The notes beneath the pieces are model-generated. The model did no database searches, was not told the DNA's origin, and saw nothing but the letters and a program-made list of their open reading frames with translations. From Microscilla marina ATCC 23134 (GTDB lineage: Bacteria; Bacteroidota; Bacteroidia; Cytophagales; Microscillaceae), in the NCBI RefSeq assembly GCF_000169175.1, contig NZ_AAWS01000003.1, positions 248,001 to 312,000 of the forward strand: a stretch of DNA of 64,000 nucleotides, read 5' to 3'. The translations under genes and the position numbers were made by a program. This document shows, in pieces, positions 53,486 to 63,416 of the stretch. Positions within the stretch are counted from its first letter, which is position 1. The number at the start of each line of letters is the position of its first letter.

Positions 53486-56400
53486 ATGAAATTTAATCAT
53501 ACAAAATACTACTACTTGTTCTTGATTGCCATGATGATCTTAGGGGCGGTAAATGCCCAAGCTCAAACTTATGGCAATGAATGGATTAACTATAGCCAAC
53601 AGTACTATAAAATTCCTGTGGTAAAGAAAGGAGTGTATAAGATAAGTTATACACAACTTCAGAGTGCAGGTATTCCAGTAGCATCAGTAAAACCCAAAAA
53701 TCTCCAAATATTTCATCGGGGCAAAGAACAAGCCATTGTGGTAAATAGTGCAAGTAATGAGGTATTCTCTAGTAGTGATTATGTCTTGTTTTATGGAGAA
53801 AAGAATGATGGAACTCAAGATGCTTTGATGTATAAAGATCCTGCTTGGTTGGTAAACAAATACTATAATTTATACTCAGATACTACCGCTTATTTTCTTA
53901 CCTGGACAGTAGATGGTTCTTTAGGGAAACGAATGATTGAAACCAATGAGGCTAATACTGGTGGCCTTACAGCAGAGAGTTATCACTGGAAAGAGGAGTT
54001 GTTAGTGTTTAATAATCAATATGCCCTAGGACGAAAATACCCCATAGGTACTACAAATAGCATATATATCAGCGATTTTGATATTGCCGAGGGGTGGGTA
54101 GGTTCACCTATAGGAGCAGCTGGTGCCAATTTTAATTTCAATGTTAGCAATATTAACAGTGGGAGTGGAGTAAAACCAAAGCTTGAGATAAGGTATATAG
54201 GACGAAACTCAGTAAAGGTAAACAAGACTAAAATATATGTAGGCAACTCTACTGGAAACTTACGTTTGCTGGACGATGTGCAAACTGTTTTTCAAGTAAA
54301 CTATACTTATACTAAAGAAATAGAGTTAAGTGATATTTCGGGTACTGGTCAGGTAGTTGTTCGGTTAGAAGAGCCAACGGGTAGCATAAGCATAGCATAC
54401 ATTAAACTTACCTATCCACAGAGAGTAGACATGCAGTCTCAGGCAAGTTACAACTTTAGGTTGAGAGCAAACGGAGGAGGTAAGTCTTACCTGGAAATCA
54501 GTAGTCCAGTAGCAAATGCTCAGGTGTTTGACATTACAGACAAAGATAATGTAGGAAGGGTGATCACTGGAACGAATGCTGGAAAACTTACTGCCATTGT
54601 CAATAACACTGCAATTGAGCGCCAGCTGTATGTGAGCAATAATACCTTGTTTGACAATGTGATTGGGATTGAGAAGGCTCCCTTTAGAAATATAGATGCG
54701 GCCAAACATAATTATTTAATTATTACACATGCGTCTTTACGACAAGCCACAGGAGGGGTAAGCGACCCTGTACAGGCTTATGCAGCTTACCGAGCATCTA
54801 CCGAAGGAGGAGGGTTTGATACCTTGACAGTCAATGTAAAACTACTCTACAATCAGTTTAATTATGGCGAGTATAGTCCACTTGCTATTAAAAAATTTGC
54901 TCGTTATATGTACGATAAGGGGAATCCAAAATTTTTGTTTTTAATAGGTAAAGGATTGTCAATTGACCAGTCTGCAACAAGCTTAAACCCTCGAATCATT
55001 CCTGCCCATCGTGGACAAGATTTAATTCCACCTTTTGGTTACCCACCTTCTGATGTAATGTATACTGCTGGGTTTAACCCTATAAGCCCTCAAACTCCTA
55101 TGATACCTACAGGTAGGCTTAGCACCCGGTTGGCTAGTCAGGTACTTAATTATTTAAACAAAGTAAAAGAGCATGAGGTACTCAAAGGCGAAGCCATTTG
55201 GATGAAGAATTTTATTCATTTAAGTGGAGGAAATAATGCCAGTGAGCAGCAATTATTGAGAGCTTATGTCGATTCTTATGCTCAATTGGCTTCTGGGGGA
55301 CTACTTACCCCCGTTTTTACTACTTTGTCTAAAAACATTTCTCAACTTGTAGAAGTAATTAATGTGTCAGAGTTGGTAAACCAGGGAGTAGGGGTCATTA
55401 CCTTCTTTGGGCACTCTGCTGTAGGTGTTACCGATTTAGAAATAGGTTTTGTGACAGATGACATAGAGGGGTACAGAAACAAGGGAAAGTATCCGATGAT
55501 TATAGCCAATGGTTGCCAATTGGCCAGTATATTTAGTGGCGATTTCCGGTCACTTTCAGAAGACTGGATCAATACAGCAGATCGGGGCTCTATCGGGTTT
55601 CTTGCTCATACTTATATAGGTTATACAGTACCACTGTGGCGTTACTCACAAAGGTTTTATGCAGTAGCTTTCAATAGTACCCAGTTTGTGGGCAGACCAG
55701 TAGGCGAAATTATTCAAGAAGTAATAAGAACCCAACCAAGAACAAATGAACAAGCAGAAGTAACGGTTGATCAGCAAATGTTATTACAGGGAGATCCTGC
55801 CATACGTTTAAGCAGGGGCAACAAGCCAGACTATTACACTTCTAGTGAGTTTGTCACACTTAAATCTTTTGATGGTAACCCTTTGTCAGCGGTTTCAGAT
55901 TCGTTTCAGGTAAATGTAGTAGTGGCAAATGTAGGCATTAAAGATAACCAACCTTTTAGAATGTCAGTAGAGCGAACTTATGCTGATGGAACAAGCACTG
56001 TTTATACCAATAATGTAGATTACTCTCCTATCAACCTGCAAGATACTGTGTCGTTTACAGTCAAACGTGATCCAGCTAAAAACGGGAGTGGCTTGAACAA
56101 AATAAAAGTACATATTGACTACTTGAACAATATTGATGAAGTAAGTGAAACTAATAATATTGCCGAAATAGAATACTTGTTTCAGGCCCAGGGAGCGGTT
56201 CCTTTGAGTCCGTATGATTTTAGTATAGCTACCAAAAATCCCATTGATTTTACTGCTTTTTCAGGATCACTTACAAACGAAAACAGACAGTTTGTATGTG
56301 AAATAGATACGCTTAACTCTTTTGATAGTCCAGGCAAAAAAACAGTTTTTATACAGCCAAGCTTATTGCTCAACTGGAGCTCTGAGGTATTTGCGGGTGA

Positions 56401-58519
56401 TACAGGGCAAGATAGTACTGTATATTATTGGCGGATTAATTATGCTGACCAGATAGGTAACCCTAACCCTACTTCTTTGTGGGCAGACCGTTCTTTTACT
56501 TATATTCCTGGAAGCCCAGAGGGATGGTCACAAAGCGAGTTCTCCCAATTTGAAAAAGACATCATTACAGGAAACCTGCAGCTAGATAAAGCGAATAATC
56601 AGTGGAAGTTTAAGAGTGTTGATACAAAACTGGCAGTGAATACTTCTGGCGCTAATGCATCTAGTCCACTTACCCAGGTAATGTATAACGGCATCCCTTT
56701 AATTACTCCATCAGACTGTGCGGGTGACCAAGTCATAGTGATGGCGTTTAAAAAAGAAACTTTTCAGCCTTATCTATTATTTACTCCTTCTATTACAAAC
56801 CCTACTTGTGGGCGTAACGGTAACAGTAGTGGCAATGGTTTGTCTGCCAATGTTTATACCAATGCTATGACTACTAATTTGAAAAACTACCTGGACGCAA
56901 TACCTAGCGGCGACTATGTCTTATTATTAAGCAAAGGGAATGTAACATTTAGTAGTTGGGATGCTACTATCAAAACTGCTTTACAAAACGTAGGGGCAAG
57001 CTCAGGAGCTTTGAACACATTGCAAAATGGGCATCCATATATATTATTGGGGCAAAAAGGGGGGAGTGCTTTACAAGAGGTGATTTCTACCAGTTTATCA
57101 GGGCAAACCTCAGAAAGTATTGTCATGAACTATAATTATACCGAAAGCTTTTCTTCTGGTGAGGTTACAACATTACCTATAGGACCTGCCAAAGAATGGG
57201 GCAAACTCTATGGTAAAATGGTTGCAAATGCCAATGATGTAATAACTTATCAGATCATAGGTATTAACACTCAAGGTCAAGAGTCGGTAGTATTTTCTCA
57301 GCAAGCAGCTTTACCCTCAGAGTTTGACTTGAAGAATATACTAAATGCTGGAACCTACCCATTTATCAGGCTAAAATTGGTATTAAAAGATGAGGTCGAT
57401 TTTACTCCAGCTCAGCTTAAGCGCTGGATGGTCACCTATGAAGCTTTGCCAATACCTGAAGGACTGATAGATATAGAGACTATTGGTAAAGAGAAGTATG
57501 TAATTGCAGACAAACAAGAAGGGGAAAGTGTGAATGTTGAATTTGCTTTTAGAAATATTACTGATGTAGCGTTTTCATCCGATTCATTATGGGTACGTTA
57601 TGTGCTCACTACCGACAATAAGGAGGTACTGAGAGACTCAGTGAAAATACTTGCCCCTCAACCCAAAAGTGTGGTGAGGTTTAGTCGACAAATAGAAACT
57701 TTGGGTAGGGTAGGAGCCAACGTGCTCACAGTATATGTAAACCCCCGGATAGCAGCAGAGCTGTATTATGACAATAATTTGTATCAGGTGAATTTCAATG
57801 TGCTTAAAGATAATGCCAACCCTATACTGGAGGTCTCGTTTGATGGGAGGCAAATTATGGATGGTGAAATCGTATCGCCCAGCCCAGTCATTAATATTCG
57901 TTTGAGGGACGAAAATTCATTCAAAGTGCTGACTGACACTAGTAACTTAAATGTTTTATTGAGAAAATGTGAAACTTGTGATTTTGAAACAATCGTATTC
58001 AGCGATCCTAACGTGAAATGGACAAGTGGCCCTAGCTTGACTGAAGTAGAGTTTCATCCTAAAAACCTGGCAAATGGTCAATATGCCCTAAAGGTGCAAG
58101 GGCGTGATGCTTCGGATAATAAAGCTGGGGTAAACCCTTATACTATTAATTTTGAGGTAGTGAACGAGTCTACTGTAACCCATGTGTTTCCTTATCCTAA
58201 TCCCTTTTCTACCAAAACTCAATTTGTTTTTACGCTTACCGGGGGAGCAATACCTGATGAGATGAAAATTCAGATAATGACCGTTACCGGAAAAGTTGTG
58301 CGGGAGATTACCAAGGAAGAACTTGGCCCAATAGTGATAGGGAATAATCGGTCTCAGTATGCCTGGGATGGCAGGGATGAGTACGGCGACTTGCTTGCCA
58401 ATGGGTTGTACCTTTATCGTGTGGTAATGAAGATAAACGGACAACCAATAGAACAGCGAAAAACCAGTGCTGACAAGGCATTTAAAAATGGCTTTGGTAA
58501 ACTATACATCTTACGATAG
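53486..58519 (+). CDS. Type IX secretion sortase PorU/PorU2-like C25 peptidase
   Basis: This 1677-residue exported protein has a signal peptide (to AQAQ, about 27), an N-terminal beta domain, and a C25 gingipain-type catalytic region (about 410-780) with GHS (His643 in VITFFGHSA) and Cys677 in IIANGCQLAS, the His/Cys dyad. Downstream are CARDB/Ig-like modules (about 780-1560) and a C-terminal FlgD-like Ig/T9SS-type domain (about 1570-1677) with VFPYPNPFSTKTQFVF, YAWDGRDEYG and LANGLYLYRV. PorU removes cargo CTDs and attaches cargo to lipopolysaccharide; the larger PorU2 form is common in Cytophagales as I recall. It is co-transcribed with the PorV-like gene. A surface peptidase of other use is the alternative. 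Confidence 0.9.
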   Translation: MKFNHTKYYYLFLIAMMILGAVNAQAQTYGNEWINYSQQYYKIPVVKKGVYKISYTQLQSAGIPVASVKPKNLQIFHRGKEQAIVVNSASNEVFSSSDYVLFYGEKNDGTQDALMYKDPAWLVNKYYNLYSDTTAYFLTWTVDGSLGKRMIETNEANTGGLTAESYHWKEELLVFNNQYALGRKYPIGTTNSIYISDFDIAEGWVGSPIGAAGANFNFNVSNINSGSGVKPKLEIRYIGRNSVKVNKTKIYVGNSTGNLRLLDDVQTVFQVNYTYTKEIELSDISGTGQVVVRLEEPTGSISIAYIKLTYPQRVDMQSQASYNFRLRANGGGKSYLEISSPVANAQVFDITDKDNVGRVITGTNAGKLTAIVNNTAIERQLYVSNNTLFDNVIGIEKAPFRNIDAAKHNYLIITHASLRQATGGVSDPVQAYAAYRASTEGGGFDTLTVNVKLLYNQFNYGEYSPLAIKKFARYMYDKGNPKFLFLIGKGLSIDQSATSLNPRIIPAHRGQDLIPPFGYPPSDVMYTAGFNPISPQTPMIPTGRLSTRLASQVLNYLNKVKEHEVLKGEAIWMKNFIHLSGGNNASEQQLLRAYVDSYAQLASGGLLTPVFTTLSKNISQLVEVINVSELVNQGVGVITFFGHSAVGVTDLEIGFVTDDIEGYRNKGKYPMIIANGCQLASIFSGDFRSLSEDWINTADRGSIGFLAHTYIGYTVPLWRYSQRFYAVAFNSTQFVGRPVGEIIQEVIRTQPRTNEQAEVTVDQQMLLQGDPAIRLSRGNKPDYYTSSEFVTLKSFDGNPLSAVSDSFQVNVVVANVGIKDNQPFRMSVERTYADGTSTVYTNNVDYSPINLQDTVSFTVKRDPAKNGSGLNKIKVHIDYLNNIDEVSETNNIAEIEYLFQAQGAVPLSPYDFSIATKNPIDFTAFSGSLTNENRQFVCEIDTLNSFDSPGKKTVFIQPSLLLNWSSEVFAGDTGQDSTVYYWRINYADQIGNPNPTSLWADRSFTYIPGSPEGWSQSEFSQFEKDIITGNLQLDKANNQWKFKSVDTKLAVNTSGANASSPLTQVMYNGIPLITPSDCAGDQVIVMAFKKETFQPYLLFTPSITNPTCGRNGNSSGNGLSANVYTNAMTTNLKNYLDAIPSGDYVLLLSKGNVTFSSWDATIKTALQNVGASSGALNTLQNGHPYILLGQKGGSALQEVISTSLSGQTSESIVMNYNYTESFSSGEVTTLPIGPAKEWGKLYGKMVANANDVITYQIIGINTQGQESVVFSQQAALPSEFDLKNILNAGTYPFIRLKLVLKDEVDFTPAQLKRWMVTYEALPIPEGLIDIETIGKEKYVIADKQEGESVNVEFAFRNITDVAFSSDSLWVRYVLTTDNKEVLRDSVKILAPQPKSVVRFSRQIETLGRVGANVLTVYVNPRIAAELYYDNNLYQVNFNVLKDNANPILEVSFDGRQIMDGEIVSPSPVINIRLRDENSFKVLTDTSNLNVLLRKCETCDFETIVFSDPNVKWTSGPSLTEVEFHPKNLANGQYALKVQGRDASDNKAGVNPYTINFEVVNESTVTHVFPYPNPFSTKTQFVFTLTGGAIPDEMKIQIMTVTGKVVREITKEELGPIVIGNNRSQYAWDGRDEYGDLLANGLYLYRVVMKINGQPIEQRKTSADKAFKNGFGKLYILR

Positions 58520-58542
58520 TGGTATTTAGTATAATCTTTGAG

Positions 58543-58560
58543 AAGAGAAATCTCTTTTAA
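58543..58560 (+). terminator. Weak hairpin after the PorU-like gene
   Basis: AAGAGA (58543-58548) pairs with TCTCTT (58551-58556) and is followed by TTAA. It is a short stem 24 bases past the stop and may be only a weak terminator. The 216 bases after it up to 58772 show nothing further. Confidence 0.35.
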
Positions 58561-58772
58561 TGATTGAGACTTTATTATAACGCTTAATAAGCAAGTGCAA
58601 AGTTTCAATTGTTATTAATTAAGTAGTCAGAGTTGTGAATGTTCAAATGGTGATGGGGTGATACATAGCAAAAAATGTGACCAAACAACCATTGAATGAT
58701 GCAGCAATGGTGAATACTTATTCTGTTACTTACTTAAATTAATCGTAGTTTATTACCTAATAGAAAGCCATT

Positions 58773-59189
58773 ATGTCATATAAAAGCCAAGTTGAAGAAA
58801 TGATTCAAGAGTATGTTGAGTCGGTTGGTTTGACCAAAAAAGACACTTATAATGCTGAGACTGATTCGTGGAATTGGAAGAGAGGATCAGCATCTATAGA
58901 AGTATTTATTGCAGATGGAAAAAACAATAGAGAGTACCTGTGTATTTACTCTCCTTTGATGAAGATTCCAGCAAAAGAAGAATTTAGCTTTTACCGCCAT
59001 TTGTTAGAACTCAATTACTCAAAATTGGGTTTAAAATTAGCTATCCGCTCTAGTAGTGAATTTGTATACGCGGTGTCAGAACGAGATATTAATGGAATGG
59101 ATTACAACGAGTTGAGTGTGTGTATCAAAGACCTAGAGTGGTGGGCAGACAAGTTAGATGATGAGTTACAAGAACTTTTCCCTCATTGA
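58773..59189 (+). CDS. YbjN/CesT-like small protein
   Basis: This 138-residue protein has no signal peptide. Its order (helix VEEMIQEYVESVGL, strand ETDSWNWKRGSASIEVFIAD, strand EYLCIYSPLMKIP, helix FYRHLLELNYSKLGLKLAI, strands, and a final acidic helix CIKDLEWWADKLDDEL) is that of the YbjN/type III-chaperone-like fold. Family members are small alpha/beta proteins that may bind partners; a chaperone role is inference. It is convergent with the AAA gene and shares its terminator. Confidence 0.7.
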   Translation: MSYKSQVEEMIQEYVESVGLTKKDTYNAETDSWNWKRGSASIEVFIADGKNNREYLCIYSPLMKIPAKEEFSFYRHLLELNYSKLGLKLAIRSSSEFVYAVSERDINGMDYNELSVCIKDLEWWADKLDDELQELFPH

Positions 59190-59214
59190 TAGTTTATTCA
59201 TATAAGACCAAAAT

Positions 59215-59247
59215 AAAAGCGGAGATTGTACAACGGTCTCCGCTTTT
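59215..59247. terminator. Bidirectional terminator between YbjN-like and AAA genes
   Basis: AAAAGCGGAGA (59215-59225) pairs with TCTCCGCTTTT (59237-59247). It just overlaps the AAA-gene stop at 59246 and ends both convergent transcripts. Confidence 0.85.
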
Positions 59248-60928
59248 ATTTTTTAAAGCCTATCATACGGTCATTCTTCCCAAAAAACTCGTTAGTGCAT
59301 AATTCTCTTAGTTCGGCTATGTTAGGTAGGCTGTCTTTAAGTATATTCTCAAGGGTGTATTTTCTTACTACATTGGCTATTTGCCCACCAGTAAGTAAAA
59401 AATCCCTTGCTAGTTTTTTTGCATCTTTGTCGCTTATATCAGCAATTTTTGATTGCCAAATTAATTGACGGGTTTTAGTATCAGGTTTGTGAAACTTTAC
59501 TTTATATAAAAAACGTCTTTCAAAGGCGTTGTCCAGGTTCATATTCATATTAGAGGTAGCAATCAAAATACCTTCAAAATCTTCTAGCTCTTGTAGTAAG
59601 ATATTTTGCATGCTGTTGTTCATCTGGTCTACACTTGATGAAACTTCATAACGTTTACTTATCAGTGCATCAGATTCATTAAAAAACAAAATAGGGCACT
59701 GATCATAATAATCTTTAGCTTGTTTATAGGTTTTAAACACCTGCTTTATTCTCTTTTCTGACTCTCCTACATACTTATCACGAATAGATGAAATATCTAC
59801 CAATAACAATGGTCGGTTGGTGGTATGTGCCAAGTTATAGGCTATTTGGGTTTTTCCGGTGCCAGGGTCTCCATAAAGCAAAAAAGTAAGCCCAGATGCA
59901 TACCCCATTTTCTCAAACTTAGTGATGGTTTTCTTAAAATTATTCTCTTCCAACAGTTCAAAAAACAAATCAAGTTGCTTCTTTTCTTCTTGGTTGAAAA
60001 AAAGCGACACTGGTTTTATCTTTTCTGGGGCAATGAATATGCAATGTTTAGGATTAAAGGGTTTGCTTTTTTCCAAAGCCCCCAAATCTTCAGAAAATAA
60101 TAAATCTATAGCTTTGTCAGTAAGTGCTAACTCTTTACCCCCATAAAAACTATCATCAACAAAGCAGGCAAGGTCTTGCTCAATCAATTGCGACTGCCCT
60201 GAAAACAGGTTTTTCTTTGCCCTGATTTTACTTCCCATAGAGTCGTATACATAATATATATAACGTTCTATGTCTGCTTCGTTTGAGTCGTTGGCAAAGG
60301 CATGGCAAAGGTGTACTAACAATAGTGTATCATCTTCATAAAGATTGAAGTCCAAGATGCTTTGTACAAGTTTAAAACGTTTAGCCTCACGCTTTAACAA
60401 ATCCAGCCCTTCAGTAAAAAGTTCGTCGGTAGGAATGTTGTTTTTTTCCCGTTCGCAAATCATTTCATTGACTCGCTCTATTACTTCATACACATCTTCA
60501 AAATGATCGTTTTTTGGGATAGATTTATTAAGGGAAATAGCATTGAACACATAGTTTGATACGTGAAAACGGGTGGCAATGACTTTCATATCATACCCAG
60601 TATTTTTGATGAGTAAACGTTTACTCACCAGGCTTTCTAACACAGGAGAAAGGCTTACAATAAAGAAGGGATTGCAAGACAGGTATTGAGTAAGACTATC
60701 CAAATCGGTATCTTTTCCGCTAATACTCATTGCAAACATTACAGAGAAGAGCCAGGCTTCGTCATCGCTGCAGTGAAGAAAATCTTTTACAACTTTGGTT
60801 TCTTCACGCAAAGAGTGCAAAATTTTTGTTTTATTTTGATCGGTTAGTTCAGATTCTTTAAAAGCCATTGATAGCTTTTCTATGCTTTTAAGAACTAAAT
60901 TAGGCTCAATGTTTTGAATATTTTTCAT
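59246..60928 (-). CDS. AAA-family ATPase with a modified Walker B
   Basis: This 560-residue protein has a long helical N-terminal region (about 1-310) that I do not recognise and a classic AAA domain (about 320-530). Walker A is GDPGTGKT (353-360); the sensor/arginine region shows ATSNMNMNLDNAFERRFLYK. The Walker B is ILFFNESDAL (413-422): the usual metal-binding Asp is Asn (FFNE instead of hhDE). A variant FNE(A/S)D is known to me in some AAA proteins, so activity is likely retained but altered. It may be a remodelling ATPase of unknown target. It appears monocistronic. Confidence 0.88.
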   Translation of the reverse strand: MKNIQNIEPNLVLKSIEKLSMAFKESELTDQNKTKILHSLREETKVVKDFLHCSDDEAWLFSVMFAMSISGKDTDLDSLTQYLSCNPFFIVSLSPVLESLVSKRLLIKNTGYDMKVIATRFHVSNYVFNAISLNKSIPKNDHFEDVYEVIERVNEMICEREKNNIPTDELFTEGLDLLKREAKRFKLVQSILDFNLYEDDTLLLVHLCHAFANDSNEADIERYIYYVYDSMGSKIRAKKNLFSGQSQLIEQDLACFVDDSFYGGKELALTDKAIDLLFSEDLGALEKSKPFNPKHCIFIAPEKIKPVSLFFNQEEKKQLDLFFELLEENNFKKTITKFEKMGYASGLTFLLYGDPGTGKTQIAYNLAHTTNRPLLLVDISSIRDKYVGESEKRIKQVFKTYKQAKDYYDQCPILFFNESDALISKRYEVSSSVDQMNNSMQNILLQELEDFEGILIATSNMNMNLDNAFERRFLYKVKFHKPDTKTRQLIWQSKIADISDKDAKKLARDFLLTGGQIANVVRKYTLENILKDSLPNIAELRELCTNEFFGKNDRMIGFKK

Positions 60929-61133
60929 GGAGATTGTATAATATATACTATACCTTGGGATTGTGAGATACCATCTTTAAAAATAACGAATAATGTAGAT
61001 GAATGTTAGTAGTTAGGGGTAATGAAACTATCAGAAACATTACAATGTCTAAAAAAACAAAATAAAAATCACTTCAAGTTTTTATATAAGTAGTGAAATA
61101 GGGTATTGATCTTTTAAGAAAAAATAAAAAATA

Positions 61134-61177
61134 AGGCAGTTAATATATACTTTACGTAAAAACTACATTAACTGCCT
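61134..61177 (-). terminator. Terminator of fabG
   Basis: AGGCAGTTAAT (61134-61144) pairs with ATTAACTGCCT (61167-61177), with a TTTACGTAAA inner hairpin. A-rich plus-strand flank gives T residues on the minus strand. It starts 8 bases past the fabG stop. Confidence 0.85.
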
Positions 61178-61184
61178 GTTTGTT

Positions 61185-61931
61185 TTAAGTAAGCATTCCG
61201 CCGTCTACTTGTAGCACTTGTCCAGTCATATAACTTGACATGTCAGAACCTAAGAATGCCACACAATCGGCCACCTCATTGGTCGCTCCTGCTCTTTTCA
61301 ATGGTATGCCTTGTTTCCATTCGTCAACTACTTTTTGGTCAAGCTCGCCTGTCATTTCAGTTTCTATAAAACCGGGAGCTACGGCGTTAGAGCGCACATT
61401 TCTTGAGCCTAGTTCTAATGCTACCGACTTGGTAAAACCAATGATTCCCGCTTTTGACGCAGAGTAATTGGCTTGTCCGGCATTGCCTCTTATGCCTACT
61501 ACCGAAGTAATATTCACAATAGACCCACTTTTTTGCTTCATCATTTGACGCATACTGGCTTTGGTCAGGTTAAAAACTGACTTAAGGTTTACTTCTATTA
61601 CACGGTCCCATTGCTCTTCAGACATCCTCATGAGCAACCCATCTTTTGTAATACCTGCATTATTTACCAAAACATCTAACCTGCCAAAATCTTGGATGAC
61701 ATTATTTACAAGCTCTATAGCTGCCTCATGGTTTGACGCATCAGAACGATACCCCTTTACTTTACCGCCCGCCTGCTGCAACTCTTGCTCAAGTGCTTGA
61801 CCTTTCTCTACACTAGATAAATAAGTAAAAGCTACCTGGGCGCCTTGTTCAGCATATTTCTGCGCAATGGCTTTTCCGATTCCTTTTGAAGCACCAGTAA
61901 TCAGGGCTACTTTTCCTTCTAATAATTTCAT
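61185..61931 (-). CDS. fabG: 3-oxoacyl-[acyl-carrier-protein] reductase
   Basis: This 248-residue short-chain dehydrogenase reduces 3-oxoacyl-ACP in fatty-acid elongation, using NADPH. It has TGASKGIG (12-19), NNAG (90-93), N115, the catalytic S143, Y156 and K160 (YSASK), and the FabG-typical PGFIETEMT and VLQVDGGM ends. FabG identity is supported by GIRGNAGQANYSASKAG. It is next to two desaturase genes on the same strand, but with its own terminator and a terminator between, so co-regulation through one message is unlikely. Other SDR functions cannot be fully excluded. Confidence 0.95.
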   Translation of the reverse strand: MKLLEGKVALITGASKGIGKAIAQKYAEQGAQVAFTYLSSVEKGQALEQELQQAGGKVKGYRSDASNHEAAIELVNNVIQDFGRLDVLVNNAGITKDGLLMRMSEEQWDRVIEVNLKSVFNLTKASMRQMMKQKSGSIVNITSVVGIRGNAGQANYSASKAGIIGFTKSVALELGSRNVRSNAVAPGFIETEMTGELDQKVVDEWKQGIPLKRAGATNEVADCVAFLGSDMSSYMTGQVLQVDGGMLT

Positions 61932-61976
61932 TAGTAATGGGTTTAACGATATAAAAATGAACGCTATTAATAAGCA

Positions 61977-62011
61977 AAAACCTTATGATCTTTATCAAAT
62001 CATAAGGTTTT
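61977..62011 (-). terminator. Terminator of the first desaturase gene
   Basis: AAAACCTTATGAT (61977-61989) pairs with ATCATAAGGTTTT (61999-62011). A T run follows on the minus strand. It is 55 bases past the desaturase stop. Confidence 0.9.
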
Positions 62012-62066
62012 AATATTTAAGGGTGTAAAAAACGAAAATTATTCAAATAAAAACAAAAAAGAGGTT

Positions 62067-63191
62067 TTAAGCAGGGGTTGATTGTAGCTCTACTTGCCCC
62101 AATTGTTTCAATGTTTTTAGATGAGATTTTATTGCGCTGCGAAATGTAGGCATTTCATTATAAGGCAGGTTAAACTGTTGTGCAGTGTTTTTTACAATGT
62201 CAGAAATAGCTTTATAGTGCACATGGCAAATGTTAGGGAACAAGTGATGCTCTATTTGAAAGTTAAGCCCCCCTACATACCAAGATAATAACCTGTTGTT
62301 ACGGGCAAAGTCAGCGGTGGTGTGTAGTTGGTGGGCTGCCCAGGTATTTTCCAGGTTGTCTTCATTGTCCAGTACTTGATGGTGTTCAGTGTTTTCTACT
62401 ACATGAGCCAATTGAAAAACTACACTTAGGATAATGCCTGTAGTAAAATGCGCTACACAAAATCCAATGGCAAGTTGCCATACAGTAATGTCAAGCAATA
62501 GGTAAGGCAACAAGAGTACACAGCCTAAATAGGCAAGTTTAGTAAGTATAAGAATGGTTACCTCTTTGAACTGGGTAGTTTTTGCCTTGAACTGAAAGTT
62601 TTTGCTGGTATAGCTTATTACCTGAGTAAAGTCCTTGACCAAAACGGCCAGGGTGAGAAAGCAATAAAGAGGCAAAGCATAAATGTGTTGATATTTATGA
62701 AACTTTTTTAGCTCAGCGTAAGGCGACAAACGAATGATAAATTTACTGTCGATATCTTCGTCCATATCGTAGATATTGGTATAAGTATGGTGCAGTACAT
62801 TGTGTTGTATTTTCCAGGCAAAAGTACTGGCTCCTAACAAATACATGGTATTGCCCAGAACTTTGTTGATAGTTTTGGAAGGGTAAGCTGAGCCGTGATT
62901 AGCATCATGCATCACACACATTCCGATACCAGCTTTGCCAATACCAATAAGAAATGTGAAAAATAACATTACCCAGATTGAAAAATATCCAGTCAAAATC
63001 AGTACAAATGGTATAATGTACAAACCAAGCATTGTTGCTGTTTTAATGGCAAAATGATGATTGCCATATTTAGAAATTTCATTTTCTTTGAAATAATTAT
63101 CTACATTTTTGCGAAGTGTAGAAAAAAAATCAGCCTTGCTTGTTGGGTAAAATCGCAACTTGGCGGCTTGAGGGTCGTTTTTGCGACTCAT
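62067..63191 (-). CDS. Membrane fatty acid desaturase, copy 1
   Basis: This is a 374-residue protein if started at ATG 63191 (SRKNDPQAAKLRFYPTSKAD); the frame runs to 63257 but the added part has no family match. It is a di-iron membrane desaturase with His boxes HDANHGSA, HNVLHHTY and QIEHHLFP, a final box matching acyl-lipid/front-end desaturases (PF00487), and three to four hydrophobic spans. There is no cytochrome b5 domain, so an external electron donor is needed. It introduces double bonds into membrane acyl chains, likely in cold or fluidity adaptation. The tandem paralogue lies 226 bases upstream. Confidence 0.93.
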   Translation of the reverse strand: MSRKNDPQAAKLRFYPTSKADFFSTLRKNVDNYFKENEISKYGNHHFAIKTATMLGLYIIPFVLILTGYFSIWVMLFFTFLIGIGKAGIGMCVMHDANHGSAYPSKTINKVLGNTMYLLGASTFAWKIQHNVLHHTYTNIYDMDEDIDSKFIIRLSPYAELKKFHKYQHIYALPLYCFLTLAVLVKDFTQVISYTSKNFQFKAKTTQFKEVTILILTKLAYLGCVLLLPYLLLDITVWQLAIGFCVAHFTTGIILSVVFQLAHVVENTEHHQVLDNEDNLENTWAAHQLHTTADFARNNRLLSWYVGGLNFQIEHHLFPNICHVHYKAISDIVKNTAQQFNLPYNEMPTFRSAIKSHLKTLKQLGQVELQSTPA

Positions 63192-63356
63192 AATGAAAAA
63201 TAGTATTTTAAGATTGTGTGTGATTGATTGACTAGCCCTCAACACTCCCAAAACCAAAGTATGATACTTTATATAAACGGTATTATAAAGAAGAATTAAA
63301 AGCTATATATTGTACCCTTTGATAGTATGGGTATAACTGTCACTTAAATTTTAAGT

Positions 63357-63399
63357 AAAACATAAGCACTTTATCTCTGAGACAAAGTGCTTATGTTTT
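63357..63399 (-). terminator. Terminator between the two desaturase genes
   Basis: AAAACATAAGCACTTT (63357-63372) pairs with AAAGTGCTTATGTTTT (63384-63399), a perfect 16-base stem. It lies 18 bases past the second desaturase stop, so the two copies are transcribed separately. Confidence 0.93.
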
Positions 63400-63416
63400 T
63401 TGCAGGCAACACAGTT

